NCBI GenBank assembly: GCA_021794015.1
Contig: JAJYRQ010000031.1
Span: 1-40,421 of the forward strand
Reading direction: 5' to 3'
DNA length: 40,421 nt
Source: Deltaproteobacteria bacterium
Lineage (GTDB): Bacteria; Desulfobacterota; Binatia; Binatales; Binataceae
Shown: piece by piece, positions 24,114 through 33,077 of the stretch
Numbering within the stretch: position 1 is the first letter of the stretch
Layout of the letters: each line of letters starts with the position of its first letter
Notes under the pieces: model-generated
The model's input: the letters and a program-made list of their open reading frames with translations, nothing else
What the model was told of the DNA's origin: nothing
The model's database searches: none
Program-made: the position numbers and the translations under genes

Positions 24114-24541
24114 CCCTTCACACAACCCAGCATTGCGCCGTCGAGCGCCGCTTGCAGATATGGGACCAGCAACTCGCGCATCTGCGCAAGCTGCGCAGGC
24201 GTGACCCAGCGCGCCTCGACATGCTCATCGGGCCTCAGCCTTGGAGCGGCCACCGGAGAGCGCGGCCGACAAGCGTAGAGGATTTGCAAATACGGGCCCT
24301 GCGCGGCCCGGTTGACGCCCAGAAGCGCCGTATCGGCCAGTTTAAGCCCGGTCTCCTCCGCCACCTCGCGTCTTAGGCAACCTTCCAAATCCTCGTCGTA
24401 ACTGAGATGGCCTCCCGGCAAGTCCCAGCTCCCCGGCCGGTAGGCCATCAGCGCCGACCGCCTGAGCACCAGCATGCGGCCCGCGTCGATCACCACGCCG
24501 TGCACCCCGACAAAAAAGCGCGCCTCGCCTGACTGCTCCAT
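24110..24541 (-). CDS. Nudix hydrolase (MutT-like)
   Basis: A 143-residue Nudix protein. The Nudix box is clear: GGHLSYDEDLEGCLRREV followed by AEETGL (G-x5-E-x7-REVAEETGL). An N-terminal strand VGVHGVVIDAGRMLVLRR and the SWDLPGG motif fit the small MutT-type group that removes pyrophosphate from nucleoside diphosphate derivatives. The substrate cannot be told. It overlaps the end of the glycosyltransferase gene by four bases on the opposite strand, so transcripts from the two genes may run into each other. Start ATG 24541 is the only one near the domain edge. Confidence 0.88.
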   Translation of the reverse strand: MEQSGEARFFVGVHGVVIDAGRMLVLRRSALMAYRPGSWDLPGGHLSYDEDLEGCLRREVAEETGLKLADTALLGVNRAAQGPYLQILYACRPRSPVAAPRLRPDEHVEARWVTPAQLAQMRELLVPYLQAALDGAMLGCVKG

Positions 24542-24622
24542 GTTGGCTCTCTCACCCCACGCAATTGCGCGCGATCAGACGCGCCTGCCTCTGTGCTGCT
24601 TAGGCCGCCAAGCGGCTCGCCA

Positions 24623-25573
24623 TCACGGTTTGAGCAGGACCTTGAAGTTGGGAGACCTGCCGGCCGCTTCGAAAGCGGCAGCGCCGTCCTCGAGGCCGAA
24701 GACGGCAGAAATGAGCGGGCGCGGGTCAACTCGGCCGCCGCCGAGGGCTTCAAGCGCCGGGCCGAAACGTCCGCACCGCGAGCCGATAACGGTTATTTCC
24801 TTCACCACAACCGGAGCCAGGTCAAGCCGCTCGGCGCCGGCAACCGTGCTCTTCAGAACAAGCTTACCGCGAGGGCGCACAAGCTCGACCGCGCGGGCAA
24901 ATCCCGCCGGCGAGCCGGTGCAGTCCACGACGACATCGAAGCCCGGCCGGAGTTCGTGTTCTTGCGCGACTTCGCGTACGCCACATTCCAAGAGCCGGCG
25001 AAGCTTATCCGAGTGTCGGCCTGCCAATTGCGGCGCGATCCCTTGCGCCTGCAGCATCAGCGCCGTAATCGCGCCCATACGCCCGTCGCCCAGAACCAGG
25101 ATTGACTCGCCCCCGTCCAGCCTCACCTGCTCCAGGATTTCGTAGGCGGCCGCCAGCGGCTCGACAAAAACCACCGCTTCGTCCGCCACCGCGCCGGCTA
25201 CCGGCCAAAGATTACGGTCGGGCAACGCCAGGGTCTCAGCGAACGCGCCGTCGCGCCCCTGAATACCCAGCACGGTGCGGTTGTAACAGTGGCGCCCAAG
25301 CTCGTGCCGGCACATGGCGCAGCTACCGCAGGCCGCGTTGATCTCGCCCACCACGCGCCGGCCTCGGAGCGCCGGCGCGTCCGTTTCGACCACCTCGCCG
25401 ACGAACTCATGCCCGGGCACTCCGCGGTACCCCATGTACCCGCGCGCCAACTCGAGGTCGGTCCCGCAGATGCCGGCAAGCTTGACGCGGACCAGGCTTT
25501 CTCCGGCCGCACGCGCAGGTGCCGGATAGTCCGGTCGAAACGCAAGCCTGTCGTCCAACACCAACGCTCGCAT
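24623..25573 (-). CDS. Zinc-dependent medium-chain alcohol dehydrogenase
   Basis: A 316-residue MDR-family dehydrogenase. Likely catalytic zinc ligands are Cys36 (GICGTD), His55 and Glu56 (GVPGHEFVGEV). Structural zinc cysteines are Cys82, Cys85, Cys88 and Cys96 in CGSCAMCRHELGRHC. The NAD(P) site GDGRMG follows near residue 160. The protein is a little shorter than average (usually 340-350). The fold is similar to threonine or sorbitol dehydrogenase relatives. The C-terminus has GRSPNFKVLLKP, typical of the class. Substrate unknown. It stands alone, 81 bases from the Nudix gene on the same strand. Confidence 0.9.
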   Translation of the reverse strand: MRALVLDDRLAFRPDYPAPARAAGESLVRVKLAGICGTDLELARGYMGYRGVPGHEFVGEVVETDAPALRGRRVVGEINAACGSCAMCRHELGRHCYNRTVLGIQGRDGAFAETLALPDRNLWPVAGAVADEAVVFVEPLAAAYEILEQVRLDGGESILVLGDGRMGAITALMLQAQGIAPQLAGRHSDKLRRLLECGVREVAQEHELRPGFDVVVDCTGSPAGFARAVELVRPRGKLVLKSTVAGAERLDLAPVVVKEITVIGSRCGRFGPALEALGGGRVDPRPLISAVFGLEDGAAAFEAAGRSPNFKVLLKP

Positions 25574-25792
25574 AGCTGCCCGCTTTGGCGGCCTGCGGCG
25601 TCGCCGCCGCTTCCTAACGAAGACCTCCGGCGCCCCTCGCAGCGCCGCGCGCCGCCAGCCCCGGCCAACCGACTACCCGCGCCAGCGCCCGCACGACCCA
25701 TCCGCCGCGCAGAGCCATCGCACCCTCTCAACGCAAAGGCCGCCGCGCCGGGAGCGCTGCAGCCTCTGCGTGCGCCCACACCCGGATGAACC

Positions 25793-26134
25793 TCAGGTGG
25801 CGCCTTTCGCCCCTCGCTTGGTCTCGGAAGCTCCGGCCCCGGCTTCGCCTCCGCTTGCCTTTGCGCTGTCACCCTTGGGCGCCGCGCCGGCGTCGCCCGC
25901 AGCCGTGCTACCGTCAGCCGTCTTTCGTTCCGCTTTGCCCGCTGGGCCCTTGTTGGCCGCACGCGCGTAATCCGTGGCGTACCAGCCGCTCCCTTTCAAA
26001 ATGAACGAGGTGCGCGAAACCACGCGCTTAACCGGGTGCCCGCAGGTCGGGCACTTCTTCAAAGCGGGATCAAAAATTCGCTGCGTTGCCTCAAAAACGC
26101 CACATTGCTGACATTGATACTCGTAGATGGGCAT
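25793..26134 (-). CDS. FmdB-family zinc-ribbon protein
   Basis: A 113-residue protein. The first half is a zinc ribbon of the FmdB regulatory family: MPIYEYQCQQCGVFEATQR and CPTCGHPVKRVVSRTSFIL, with two Cys pairs (CQQC and CPTC), then GWYATDY. The second half is a long low-complexity tail rich in Ala, Gly, Lys and Glu. The family is named for its place near formamidase genes, but its function is not settled; binding nucleic acid or protein through zinc is likely. It lies 257 bases downstream of yggT on the same strand. Confidence 0.9.
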   Translation of the reverse strand: MPIYEYQCQQCGVFEATQRIFDPALKKCPTCGHPVKRVVSRTSFILKGSGWYATDYARAANKGPAGKAERKTADGSTAAGDAGAAPKGDSAKASGGEAGAGASETKRGAKGAT

Positions 26135-26391
26135 TAGCGCAAAGTCCTCGGCTCCGGTCTTACGCTAGGTCAACTAACCATCAACCGCACCGCTGTCAAC
26201 GAGTGCAATAAAACGGCATCTCGCAACAGCACGGCCTGCCTTCGCTGCGCAGAGCGCGGCAAGCCGCTGCGATCCGAGCTGCGCGCAACCGGTTCGCCCT
26301 GCGGTGGCCGACGTTTCTGCCTTTTGGCTCGGCGGCGCGCAGAAGCCCTGGGCACGCCGCAATGTTTGTGCGGGGCCGACTCACCGAGCTG
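26135..26391. other. Gap between yggT and fmdB
   Basis: I see no gene, RNA or clear terminator in this 257-base stretch. Open frames are short and overlap without a ribosome site. Confidence 0.5.
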
Positions 26392-26694
26392 TCAGGCGAC
26401 CCCAACGATAAGCAATCGTTCCAGGACGGGAATCAGATAACGCTGGAGAAACTGCAGGCCGATGAGCACCACAATGGGCGAGAGATCGAGGCCGCCCAAG
26501 ACAACCGGAAGATGCTCGCGCACCCAGTCAAAGGCGGGCTCGGTAAGCGCGCTGAGGGCTCGCACCACGGGATTGTAGGGGTTTGGCTGAACCCAGCTCA
26601 GCAGGGCGGCCACGATGACGATCCAAACATAGATGCCGATAAGCTGCTCGAGCATCTCAGCAATGAACAAGACCAGTTGGTTCCATGCATACAT
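26392..26694 (-). CDS. yggT: YggT family inner-membrane protein
   Basis: A 100-residue membrane protein with two hydrophobic helices (MLEQLIGIYVWIVIVAALLSW, quoted here in part: IGIYVWIVIVAALLSW, and SPIVVLIGLQFLQRYLI) and the conserved WVQPNPYNPVVRAL and PAFDWVREHLP segments between them. YggT proteins are usually next to proC, and that is so here, 129 bases downstream of proC on the same strand. The role is not settled; osmotic shock and cation transport have been proposed. Confidence 0.9.
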   Translation of the reverse strand: MYAWNQLVLFIAEMLEQLIGIYVWIVIVAALLSWVQPNPYNPVVRALSALTEPAFDWVREHLPVVLGGLDLSPIVVLIGLQFLQRYLIPVLERLLIVGVA

Positions 26695-26823
26695 GAGGCA
26701 TCATCCAGCTCCGGCGCCCGTTTTCTCGAGGCCTTGGAGACCTGAGCACCGCATTCAGCTTGTCGTTACGATAGTGGTTTCGCGCCTGCCTTGCCATATC
26801 CGGGTCTGGGAAAGCCGCCGGTT

Positions 26824-27678
26824 TCAGCCGCGCGCCAACTCCCTGGAGCGCACGGTTGCGGCGCGCACCGCCTCGCCCACCAGCCTCTCGAAGCCTCCCT
26901 CGGCCAGACGGGCCAGCGCCGCCTCGGTGGTGCCGCCGGGCGAGGCGACGATGCGGATGAGTTCGTCCGGGGTTCGCCGCGACATCCGCATGGTCTTCAC
27001 TGCACCGCGAATAGTCTGGAGCGCCATGCGCGCGGCAAGGCCGGGTGACAAACCGGCGCGCGTGGCCGCCAGACCCAGTGCCTTGGCAAACAGGTAGACG
27101 TAGGCCGGCCCGCTGCCGGAAAGCGCCGTGACGACGTCCAGCAGGGACTCGTCGTTCAGTGCGACCGCATCGCCGACCGCCCTGAAAATGCGCAGCGCAA
27201 AAGCCAGGTCTTCGCGGCGCGCCCGGCTGCCGCCGACCAATGCCGCCATTCCCTCCCCAACCATTGCGGGAGCGTTGGGCATGACCCGGATCACCCGCGC
27301 GCGTCCGCCCAAGCTGCGCTCAAGCCGCTCAAGCGTAACGCCGGCGGCAATCGAAATGAAAAGCTTGGCGCCCCAGCTCCGGTCGGCGACTGCGGCGCCG
27401 GCGGCCGGGCCGGTGTTCTCGTTGGGTACGCAAAGCGCTCCGATCGCCTGGTCTATCTGCTGCGGCTTCACCGCTATGAGAATGGCTGCGGCGTTGCGCG
27501 CGACCTCAAGATTATCGGCGGTTGTGGCGATCTTTAGTGCCCTGGAAAAGCGCCGTCGCCTCTGCGGTTCGACGTCCGCAGCCAGCATCTCGGCCGGCTT
27601 GAACAGGCCTGCGGCGAGCAAGCCCCGCGCCAGCGCCTCGGCCATATTGCCGGCGCCGATAAACCCGAGCTTCACCAT
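26824..27678 (-). CDS. proC: Pyrroline-5-carboxylate reductase
   Basis: A protein of 284 residues with the proC layout. The N-terminal Rossmann motif is GFIGAGNMAEALARGLL, then KPQQIDQAI, VMPNAPAMVGEGM, and the family motif LSGSGPAYVYLFAKAL near 190. The C-terminal part contains SPGGTTEAALARL. It reduces pyrroline-5-carboxylate to proline with NAD(P)H as the last step of proline synthesis. The start ATG 27678 overlaps the TGA of the maf gene by one base, and AGGAAGG is in place; a GTG at 27681 gives one more residue. Slightly longer loop at 84-105 than most. Confidence 0.94.
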   Translation of the reverse strand: MVKLGFIGAGNMAEALARGLLAAGLFKPAEMLAADVEPQRRRRFSRALKIATTADNLEVARNAAAILIAVKPQQIDQAIGALCVPNENTGPAAGAAVADRSWGAKLFISIAAGVTLERLERSLGGRARVIRVMPNAPAMVGEGMAALVGGSRARREDLAFALRIFRAVGDAVALNDESLLDVVTALSGSGPAYVYLFAKALGLAATRAGLSPGLAARMALQTIRGAVKTMRMSRRTPDELIRIVASPGGTTEAALARLAEGGFERLVGEAVRAATVRSRELARG

Positions 27679-28313
27679 CACCCCTTCCTCGCTCTTGGCC
27701 CGCCGCCCCGGCCGGTCGGCGGCCGTCTGTTGCTCACCCGCCCAAGCGCGCTCATCACTGCCTCGACCGGGAGCCCCATAACGTTATCGACCGGGCCGTC
27801 TATTTCAGCCACGAAGCTGCGCGCCTCGCCCTGGATGCCGTAGGCCCCGGCCTTGTCGAACGGCTCTGCGCTCATGACGTAGCGCTCGATCTGGGCCGGC
27901 GCCAGCGTGCGGAAGCGCACGCGGCTTTCCACCTGCCGGGCGTCGAGCAACCGCCCATTGCGGGCCAGGGCGAAGGCGGTTATCACGGTGTGGCGCCGCC
28001 CGGACAGGCACAGGAGCATCCGGCGGGCATCTTGCGCATCGCGCGGCTTGCCCAGCAGCTCGCCTTCGCATTCGACCACGGTGTCCGCGCCGAGCACCAG
28101 CGCGTTGGGCCTGCGCATGGAAACGGCACGCGCCTTGCTGAGCGCAGCGCGGGCGGCATGCTCGCCCGCCGACTCTCCAACTATGCGTTCCTCCGGGACC
28201 CCGCTTACCACGGTCTCGAAGGCGATCCCCGCCTGCTCGAGAAGCTGTCGTCTGCGCGGCGACTGCGACGCCACAATCAGCGGCCCTACCGGCCTACCGC
28301 CTCGCCTAGCCAT
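27678..28313 (-). CDS. maf: Maf-like nucleoside triphosphate pyrophosphatase
   Basis: About 211 residues from ATG 28313. The family pattern is clear: LIVASQSPRRRQLLEQAG near the start, LVLGADTVVECEGELLGKP with the catalytic Asp, and YVMSAEPFDKAGAYGIQG. Maf proteins remove pyrophosphate from odd nucleotides such as dTTP, UTP or modified ones, and affect septum formation in Bacillus. The upstream ATG at 28331 adds six residues. The C-terminal tail (RPPTGRGGGPRARKG) is a basic extension. It is the first gene of the maf-proC-yggT run and lies divergent from the transglycosylase gene. Confidence 0.92.
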   Translation of the reverse strand: MARRGGRPVGPLIVASQSPRRRQLLEQAGIAFETVVSGVPEERIVGESAGEHAARAALSKARAVSMRRPNALVLGADTVVECEGELLGKPRDAQDARRMLLCLSGRRHTVITAFALARNGRLLDARQVESRVRFRTLAPAQIERYVMSAEPFDKAGAYGIQGEARSFVAEIDGPVDNVMGLPVEAVMSALGRVSNRRPPTGRGGGPRARKG

Positions 28314-28483
28314 ACCGGGATGATCTAGCATTTTCCCAAGGAGCGGTCCGCATCAAATTGTCATCCCCAAGAAACGACCGGGACGATCTTCTGCCAACGC
28401 CGGCACCCAGTGAAGAGGCAGCCGACGACGTCCGCCTGGACGCCGGGTGCGAGCGCCGTCAAGCGCCGGGCGAGTGCAGTCTG

Positions 28484-30619
28484 ATGGTTGGCCCGGCGAA
28501 GGTTTTGCGTTTTCTTTGGGGCGCTTTGCTTTGCAGCATGGTCGTTTTGCCTTGGGCTGCAAGCTGGGCGTTACCCGCCACCCAGCCGTCGCCTTTGACG
28601 CAAGGGCGCGAGCACGAAGCCTTTGGCCGGGGTTACCTTGCCTACCGCAGCGGACAATGGGCCCGGGCCGCCGATCTGCTGGGCGTCGCGGCGGCCGCGG
28701 ACAAGACGCTGGGCGACTACGCGCTTTACTACCGGGGCCGTGCCTTGACCAGGGGACGCTTCGAGGAGCGAGCCGCTGCGGCATTCGCCCGGCTCGTGGA
28801 GCGTTTTCCGCAAAGCGTCTTTTTCTGGGATGCGTACCTGCGCTGGGCCGGCCTCGAGTTAAACCTGGGCGACGCGAAGCGAGCCCAAAGGCTCTCCGCC
28901 GAGGTCGGCGCCGGAGCGCCGTCGTCGCAGATGCGGCAGGCCGGCCTCCTGGTGCATGCGCGCGCGACGCTTGCCTTGGGCGATTTTCACCGGGCCTACC
29001 AGGAGGCGCAATCGATTCGCCAAGACTATCCGCGCGGGCCCGCCGACCCGGGCGCGCGAGCGCTGGCCAACGCGCTGCTCGCCGACCACCCCGCGCTGGC
29101 CGACACCCATTCGGCGGCCTATGCGATGGGCGAGGCGGCGCTGCTTCTGCGCGAGGGGCTCGCGCCTCCCGCGCTGGCGTTCGTCTGGCAGGCGCTGGCG
29201 CTTAAGCCGGTGCCCGCAGAGCGCGCCGAGCTGTTATGGTTCAAGGCCCTGGCTTTGCGCGGCGATTCGGCGCGCGAGGCGGCGGCGTTGCGGCAGTACC
29301 TCGGCGTTGCTCCCTTCGGACGGCACGCGGATGGGGCGCTCGAGCGCCTGGCACATCTAGCCTGGCGGCGCGATCGGACACAGGAAACCCGGGAGCTCCT
29401 TGCCCTTCTTATACGCCGCTTTCCTCGAAGCCCGCTGGCGGCGCGTGCGATGCTGGAAATTGCCCGCACCTACGAGGACGACGGCAAGCCGGTGATTGCT
29501 CATGCGCGCTACGCGACCCTGCTCGAGCGCTATCCCGAGGCGGGCGAAATCAGCGCCGAGGCGCGTTTTGGCCTGGCCTGGACGCTTTACTCGGCGGGAC
29601 GATTCGCCGAGGCTGCCCGCACCTTCGGCCAGCTAAAAGGGCGCGCGCAAAGCCCTGCCGAACGCGCGCGCTACTCCTACTGGCAGGCGCGCGCGCTGGA
29701 AAAAAGCGGACATCGGCGCGAAGCAAGTACAGTTTTCAGGCGGCTCGCCCGGCGCTCCGAAACCAATTACTACCCCTTCCTGGCAAGCCTGCGGCTCGCC
29801 TCAGGTCCTGACGGCCTGCATCTTTCCGCGTCTGTGCTGAACGCCGGCGCTTTGAGGCCTGAGACGACCGCTGCGAAGCCGCCGCCCGACGCTGCGCGGG
29901 CGCTTGCGCCCGCGGCGGGTTTCCATCTTGAGCGGGTGCTTGCGCTGCAAGGTCTTGGCTTGTCCGAGCTTTTGCCGCGGGAACTCGCAGCGCTCGAACC
30001 TTACGCCGAACAGAAGCCTGCGGCCCGCATCTGGCTTGCGGCCGAGTTTCAGGCCGCCAAGGCTTACTACCAAAGCGTGCGTTTTGCGACCCGGCTTGCC
30101 GCGCGCGGCGAACTTGATTCGGTGCGGGCCGAGCCTTTCCGTTATCCGCTTGCCTTTCCCGACTTGATCGACTCGGCCAGCCGGGAAAACCGGCTCGACC
30201 CTTACCTGGTCTTTTCGCTGGCGCGCCAGGAGAGCCTGTTTAATCCGCGGGCGCGCTCGAGCGCGGATGCGCTCGGCCTGATGCAGCTTCTACCCGCGAC
30301 AGCGCGCCGGGTCGCGCGCGAGCATCACTGGCCGGCGCCGCAAGACCTGCTCGACCCGGCTACCAACGTGCGTCTGGCCACGGCCTACCTGCGCTCGCTC
30401 CTGCAACAGTTCGACGGCAACCCGTTTTGCGCGGTTGCCGCTTACAACGCCGGCGAGCAGGAGGTCGCGCTCTGGCTATCCCGGTTCCCCGGGGAAAGCG
30501 ACGAATGGGTCGAAAACATCCGCTGGCACGAAACCCGCGACTACGTCAAGAAAGTCATCGGCGGCGTGCGCGAGTACCGCTTGCTTTACAGCGGCGCGGC
30601 GCATCCCCCGCCTCCCTGA
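28484..30619 (+). CDS. Soluble lytic murein transglycosylase (Slt70-type)
   Basis: A 711-residue exported protein. Residues 1-28 are a signal peptide (hydrophobic run around FLWGALLCSMVVLPWAASWA). A large helical superhelix made of tetratricopeptide-like repeats fills about 40-500, then comes the SLT domain with catalytic Glu in FSLARQESLFNPRA, GLMQLLPATARR, and AVAAYNAGEQEV near the end. The enzyme cuts the beta-1,4 link between MurNAc and GlcNAc and leaves a 1,6-anhydro ring. ATG 28484 is chosen because it precedes the signal peptide; the frame stays open upstream to 28358. No further transglycosylase is in the window. Confidence 0.92.
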   Translation: MVGPAKVLRFLWGALLCSMVVLPWAASWALPATQPSPLTQGREHEAFGRGYLAYRSGQWARAADLLGVAAAADKTLGDYALYYRGRALTRGRFEERAAAAFARLVERFPQSVFFWDAYLRWAGLELNLGDAKRAQRLSAEVGAGAPSSQMRQAGLLVHARATLALGDFHRAYQEAQSIRQDYPRGPADPGARALANALLADHPALADTHSAAYAMGEAALLLREGLAPPALAFVWQALALKPVPAERAELLWFKALALRGDSAREAAALRQYLGVAPFGRHADGALERLAHLAWRRDRTQETRELLALLIRRFPRSPLAARAMLEIARTYEDDGKPVIAHARYATLLERYPEAGEISAEARFGLAWTLYSAGRFAEAARTFGQLKGRAQSPAERARYSYWQARALEKSGHRREASTVFRRLARRSETNYYPFLASLRLASGPDGLHLSASVLNAGALRPETTAAKPPPDAARALAPAAGFHLERVLALQGLGLSELLPRELAALEPYAEQKPAARIWLAAEFQAAKAYYQSVRFATRLAARGELDSVRAEPFRYPLAFPDLIDSASRENRLDPYLVFSLARQESLFNPRARSSADALGLMQLLPATARRVAREHHWPAPQDLLDPATNVRLATAYLRSLLQQFDGNPFCAVAAYNAGEQEVALWLSRFPGESDEWVENIRWHETRDYVKKVIGGVREYRLLYSGAAHPPPP

Positions 30620-31147
30620 CTGGCGCTCAGACGCACCGCTTCCTGCTCTCCCACGAACTGCAGCGTTCCAGGGACTTGCGAGTTGGCCCGCCCATTCCTT
30701 GAATCCCCCGGCGAGCTCCCTGGCAACATACAAGGGACCTTGCGCCCAGACTTCCCGCCCGGATTAGCCAGCGCCGCCTGCATACCGCCTCTGCTTGGCG
30801 AAATGAGAGGTCGGCGCCTTCAGTAAACGTGAACGGGCGTTTTCATGTCTGCACCCGTCGGGGTTCAGCGGGCGGCCTATGCGCTCGCGATAGGACCAGC
30901 GTTGAAAAGGATCGCCATGCGGGCCGCTAAAGAACGAGTGCGTATCAGCAGAGATTAACTCGACCAGCCCCTGTTCCAGATGCTCCCTGTGCAACAGCCC
31001 CGACGAGCCGAACAGACGATTCTCGAGCCTCTCCCGACCACGCTCATCCATCAAGGAGGAGCGACAGATAACGCCAATCGCTTTTTGGAGAGAGGCGCAG
31101 AGGGTAAAAGTTGATAGACGGCGGGCCGGCCGCCGGAGTGGCTCAAG
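30620..31147. other. Gap between slt and acyl-CoA dehydrogenase, with one doubtful small ORF
   Basis: A 528-base stretch with no convincing gene. A reading frame on the minus strand (30764-31051) is listed separately. The plus strand has AGGAGGAG at 31054 but no start codon behind it. Nothing that looks like a structured RNA was seen. Confidence 0.4.
30764..31051 (-). CDS. Possible 95-residue hypothetical protein
   Basis: From ATG 31051 the minus strand has an open frame of 95 residues with a mix of residues that does not look like shadow sequence (for example HSFFSGPHGDPFQRWSYRE). There is no ribosome site in front of the ATG, the base composition at third positions is mixed, and I know no relative. 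It may be a decayed gene, a real small protein or chance. Kept at low confidence. Confidence 0.22.
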   Translation of the reverse strand: MDERGRERLENRLFGSSGLLHREHLEQGLVELISADTHSFFSGPHGDPFQRWSYRERIGRPLNPDGCRHENARSRLLKAPTSHFAKQRRYAGGAG

Positions 31148-32362
31148 ATGGATTTTGCCTTTACGCAGGAAGAAGAAAACTTCCGCCACAAGCTTCGCGC
31201 CTGGCTTGAACGGACGGCAGATGAAGTCTTCGGCGCAGAGCGCGCCGCACTCGGCGGCTCCGCGGCAAGCCTGCTCGACATCACCGACGACGAGCACTGG
31301 CGACCGATGCTTGAGTATCATCGCCGGCTGTACGAGGCCGGCTACGCCGCGCTGCACTGGCCCAAGCAATGGGGGGGCGCCGCAGCCTCGCTGATGGAAC
31401 AGGCGATCTACCAGGACGAAGTCTTGCGTCTGGGGCTTCCGGTGTACGGCGCCAATCCGCTGGCGATCGACCGGATCGGTCCCACGCTAATGCTGTTCGG
31501 CAGCGACGACCAGCGACGACGCTATTTGCCTCGGATGCTGACCGCCGAGGAAATCTGGTGCCAGGGCTACTCGGAGCCGAACGCGGGCTCCGACCTGGCC
31601 TCGCTCGCCACGCGCGCCACGCTTGACGGCGACCATTTCGTGGTAAACGGCCAGAAGGTCTGGACCAGCCTGGCCCATCGCGCCCACATGCAGGTGCTCC
31701 TGGTGCGGACCGACCCTGCGGCGTCCAGACACAAAGGCATCTCCTACCTGATCGTTGACATGAAAGGTCCCGGCGTGACGGTGCGACCGCTCAAGCAGAT
31801 GACCGGCGAGGGCGGCTTCAGCGAGGTCTTCTACGACAACGTCCGGGTGCCGCGCGAGAACCTGGTCGGCGAGCTGAACGGCGGTTGGAAGGTTGCCGTC
31901 GCTACGCTCATGTACGAGCGCGCCTCGGGCGGGACGCGCCATCCGGTCGAGCGCGCGGTAAACGAGCTTATCGCGCTGGCAGGCGACGTTCGTTCGGGTG
32001 CCGGACCCGGCCCGCGCGATTCCCGCGTCCGCCAGGAGCTTGCGCGGCTGGCGATCGATGCGCGTTGCCTTCGGCTTAACCGCTACCGCGCGCTAAGCGC
32101 GCAAGTCCACAGCCGCGCTCCGGGCCCGGAAAGCTCCCTGGGCAAGCTTATGGCGACCGAGCTGAACCTACGAGTGGCCGCCTTCGCCAGGGAGCTGCTC
32201 GGCCCGTTCGGGCTTCTGGAACGCGGCTCCCACGCCGCTCCCGAGCAGGGCCAATGGGCGCATCGAATACTGGCAGCGCGGGGGCTTACGATCGCCGCAG
32301 GGACCAGCGAGATTCAGCGCAACATTATCGGCGAGCGGGTGCTCAAACTGCCTCGGGGTTGA
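31148..32362 (+). CDS. Acyl-CoA dehydrogenase family protein
   Basis: A 404-residue flavoprotein of the acyl-CoA dehydrogenase fold. Visible blocks are HWPKQWGGAAASLMEQAIY near the start, the FAD-binding WCQGYSEPNAGSDLA, NGQKVWTSLAHRAHM, and the C-terminal GTSEIQRNIIGERVL. It oxidises acyl-CoA to enoyl-CoA and passes electrons to ETF. The substrate is not clear; the N-terminal variant (FAFTQEEENFRHKLRAWL) is common in the FadE-like group. The ATG has GGAGTGG about six bases upstream. It stands alone with no ETF or hydratase next to it. Confidence 0.93.
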   Translation: MDFAFTQEEENFRHKLRAWLERTADEVFGAERAALGGSAASLLDITDDEHWRPMLEYHRRLYEAGYAALHWPKQWGGAAASLMEQAIYQDEVLRLGLPVYGANPLAIDRIGPTLMLFGSDDQRRRYLPRMLTAEEIWCQGYSEPNAGSDLASLATRATLDGDHFVVNGQKVWTSLAHRAHMQVLLVRTDPAASRHKGISYLIVDMKGPGVTVRPLKQMTGEGGFSEVFYDNVRVPRENLVGELNGGWKVAVATLMYERASGGTRHPVERAVNELIALAGDVRSGAGPGPRDSRVRQELARLAIDARCLRLNRYRALSAQVHSRAPGPESSLGKLMATELNLRVAAFARELLGPFGLLERGSHAAPEQGQWAHRILAARGLTIAAGTSEIQRNIIGERVLKLPRG

Positions 32363-32431
32363 CTAGCCGGATATCGCGCCTCAAGCAGCGGCCGGTAGGC
32401 GGCGGCCGCTCCACCGGGGCGCCCGCCACGC

Positions 32432-33064
32432 TTACTTGGCGGCAGGCGCGGGCTGGGCCGCCGCCTGGCGTGGTTGCGAGGCGCCGCCCGCGCCCCGCTG
32501 GAGCTGGCGGACGTACATTACCACGTCCCAGCGCTCCTCCGAGTTCATGGCGTCGCCGTAAGCAGGCATAAAGAATCCGCCGTTGCGGATATAGCCGTAG
32601 ATATAGCCGTCAGGCAGTCCCTTGCTCGCGCCCCTTATCAGGTTGGCCGGCTTATGCTTCAAAAGGTGCGCCACGGGACCGTCACCGGTACCGCTCGCCC
32701 CATGGCACGGCTCGCAATTGTTGGTGAACAGCTCTCTGCCGTGGGCGAGATTGTGGGGTGTCGGCTTAAGCGGATTGTGCAGCGAGAGCGTCATCTTTTC
32801 GAGGCTCATCGGCGGCGTGCCGTCCACCGGCAGCGTGCCGGCGGGCATCACGCGCGGCGCCACCTCCAACGGCTGCACCGCCTCTCCCCGGAACATGTCG
32901 ATGCTCCACGGAAACGGATATCCTGGAGTCGCCGGCAAAAGCAGCATACCCGCCAGGCCGGCAAGCGCAGCCAGCGCGGCCACCCAGGTCCGCCTGCCCA
33001 GCTCGCGGCGCATCCTTCCCGCGCGCGAACTCAACGCCCTAACCGCGATTCTCACAAGAGCCAT
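32432..33064 (-). CDS. Monohaem cytochrome c, ActE-like
   Basis: A 210-residue protein with an N-terminal membrane helix (WVAALAALAGLAGMLLL) followed by YPFPWSIDMF and MPAGTLPVDG, a segment resembling the ActE subunit of alternative complex III. The haem motif CEPCH is at 117-121, with GGFFMPAYGDAM holding the likely distal Met at 166. It ends in an Ala/Pro/Gln tail. The cytochrome would carry electrons to an oxidase or to the cupredoxin encoded 13 bases upstream. The other Act subunits are not in the window, so this may be an isolated periplasmic or membrane-anchored copy. The ActE match is from memory of the family. Confidence 0.85.
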   Translation of the reverse strand: MALVRIAVRALSSRAGRMRRELGRRTWVAALAALAGLAGMLLLPATPGYPFPWSIDMFRGEAVQPLEVAPRVMPAGTLPVDGTPPMSLEKMTLSLHNPLKPTPHNLAHGRELFTNNCEPCHGASGTGDGPVAHLLKHKPANLIRGASKGLPDGYIYGYIRNGGFFMPAYGDAMNSEERWDVVMYVRQLQRGAGGASQPRQAAAQPAPAAK

Positions 33065-33077
33065 CCCACGCCATCCG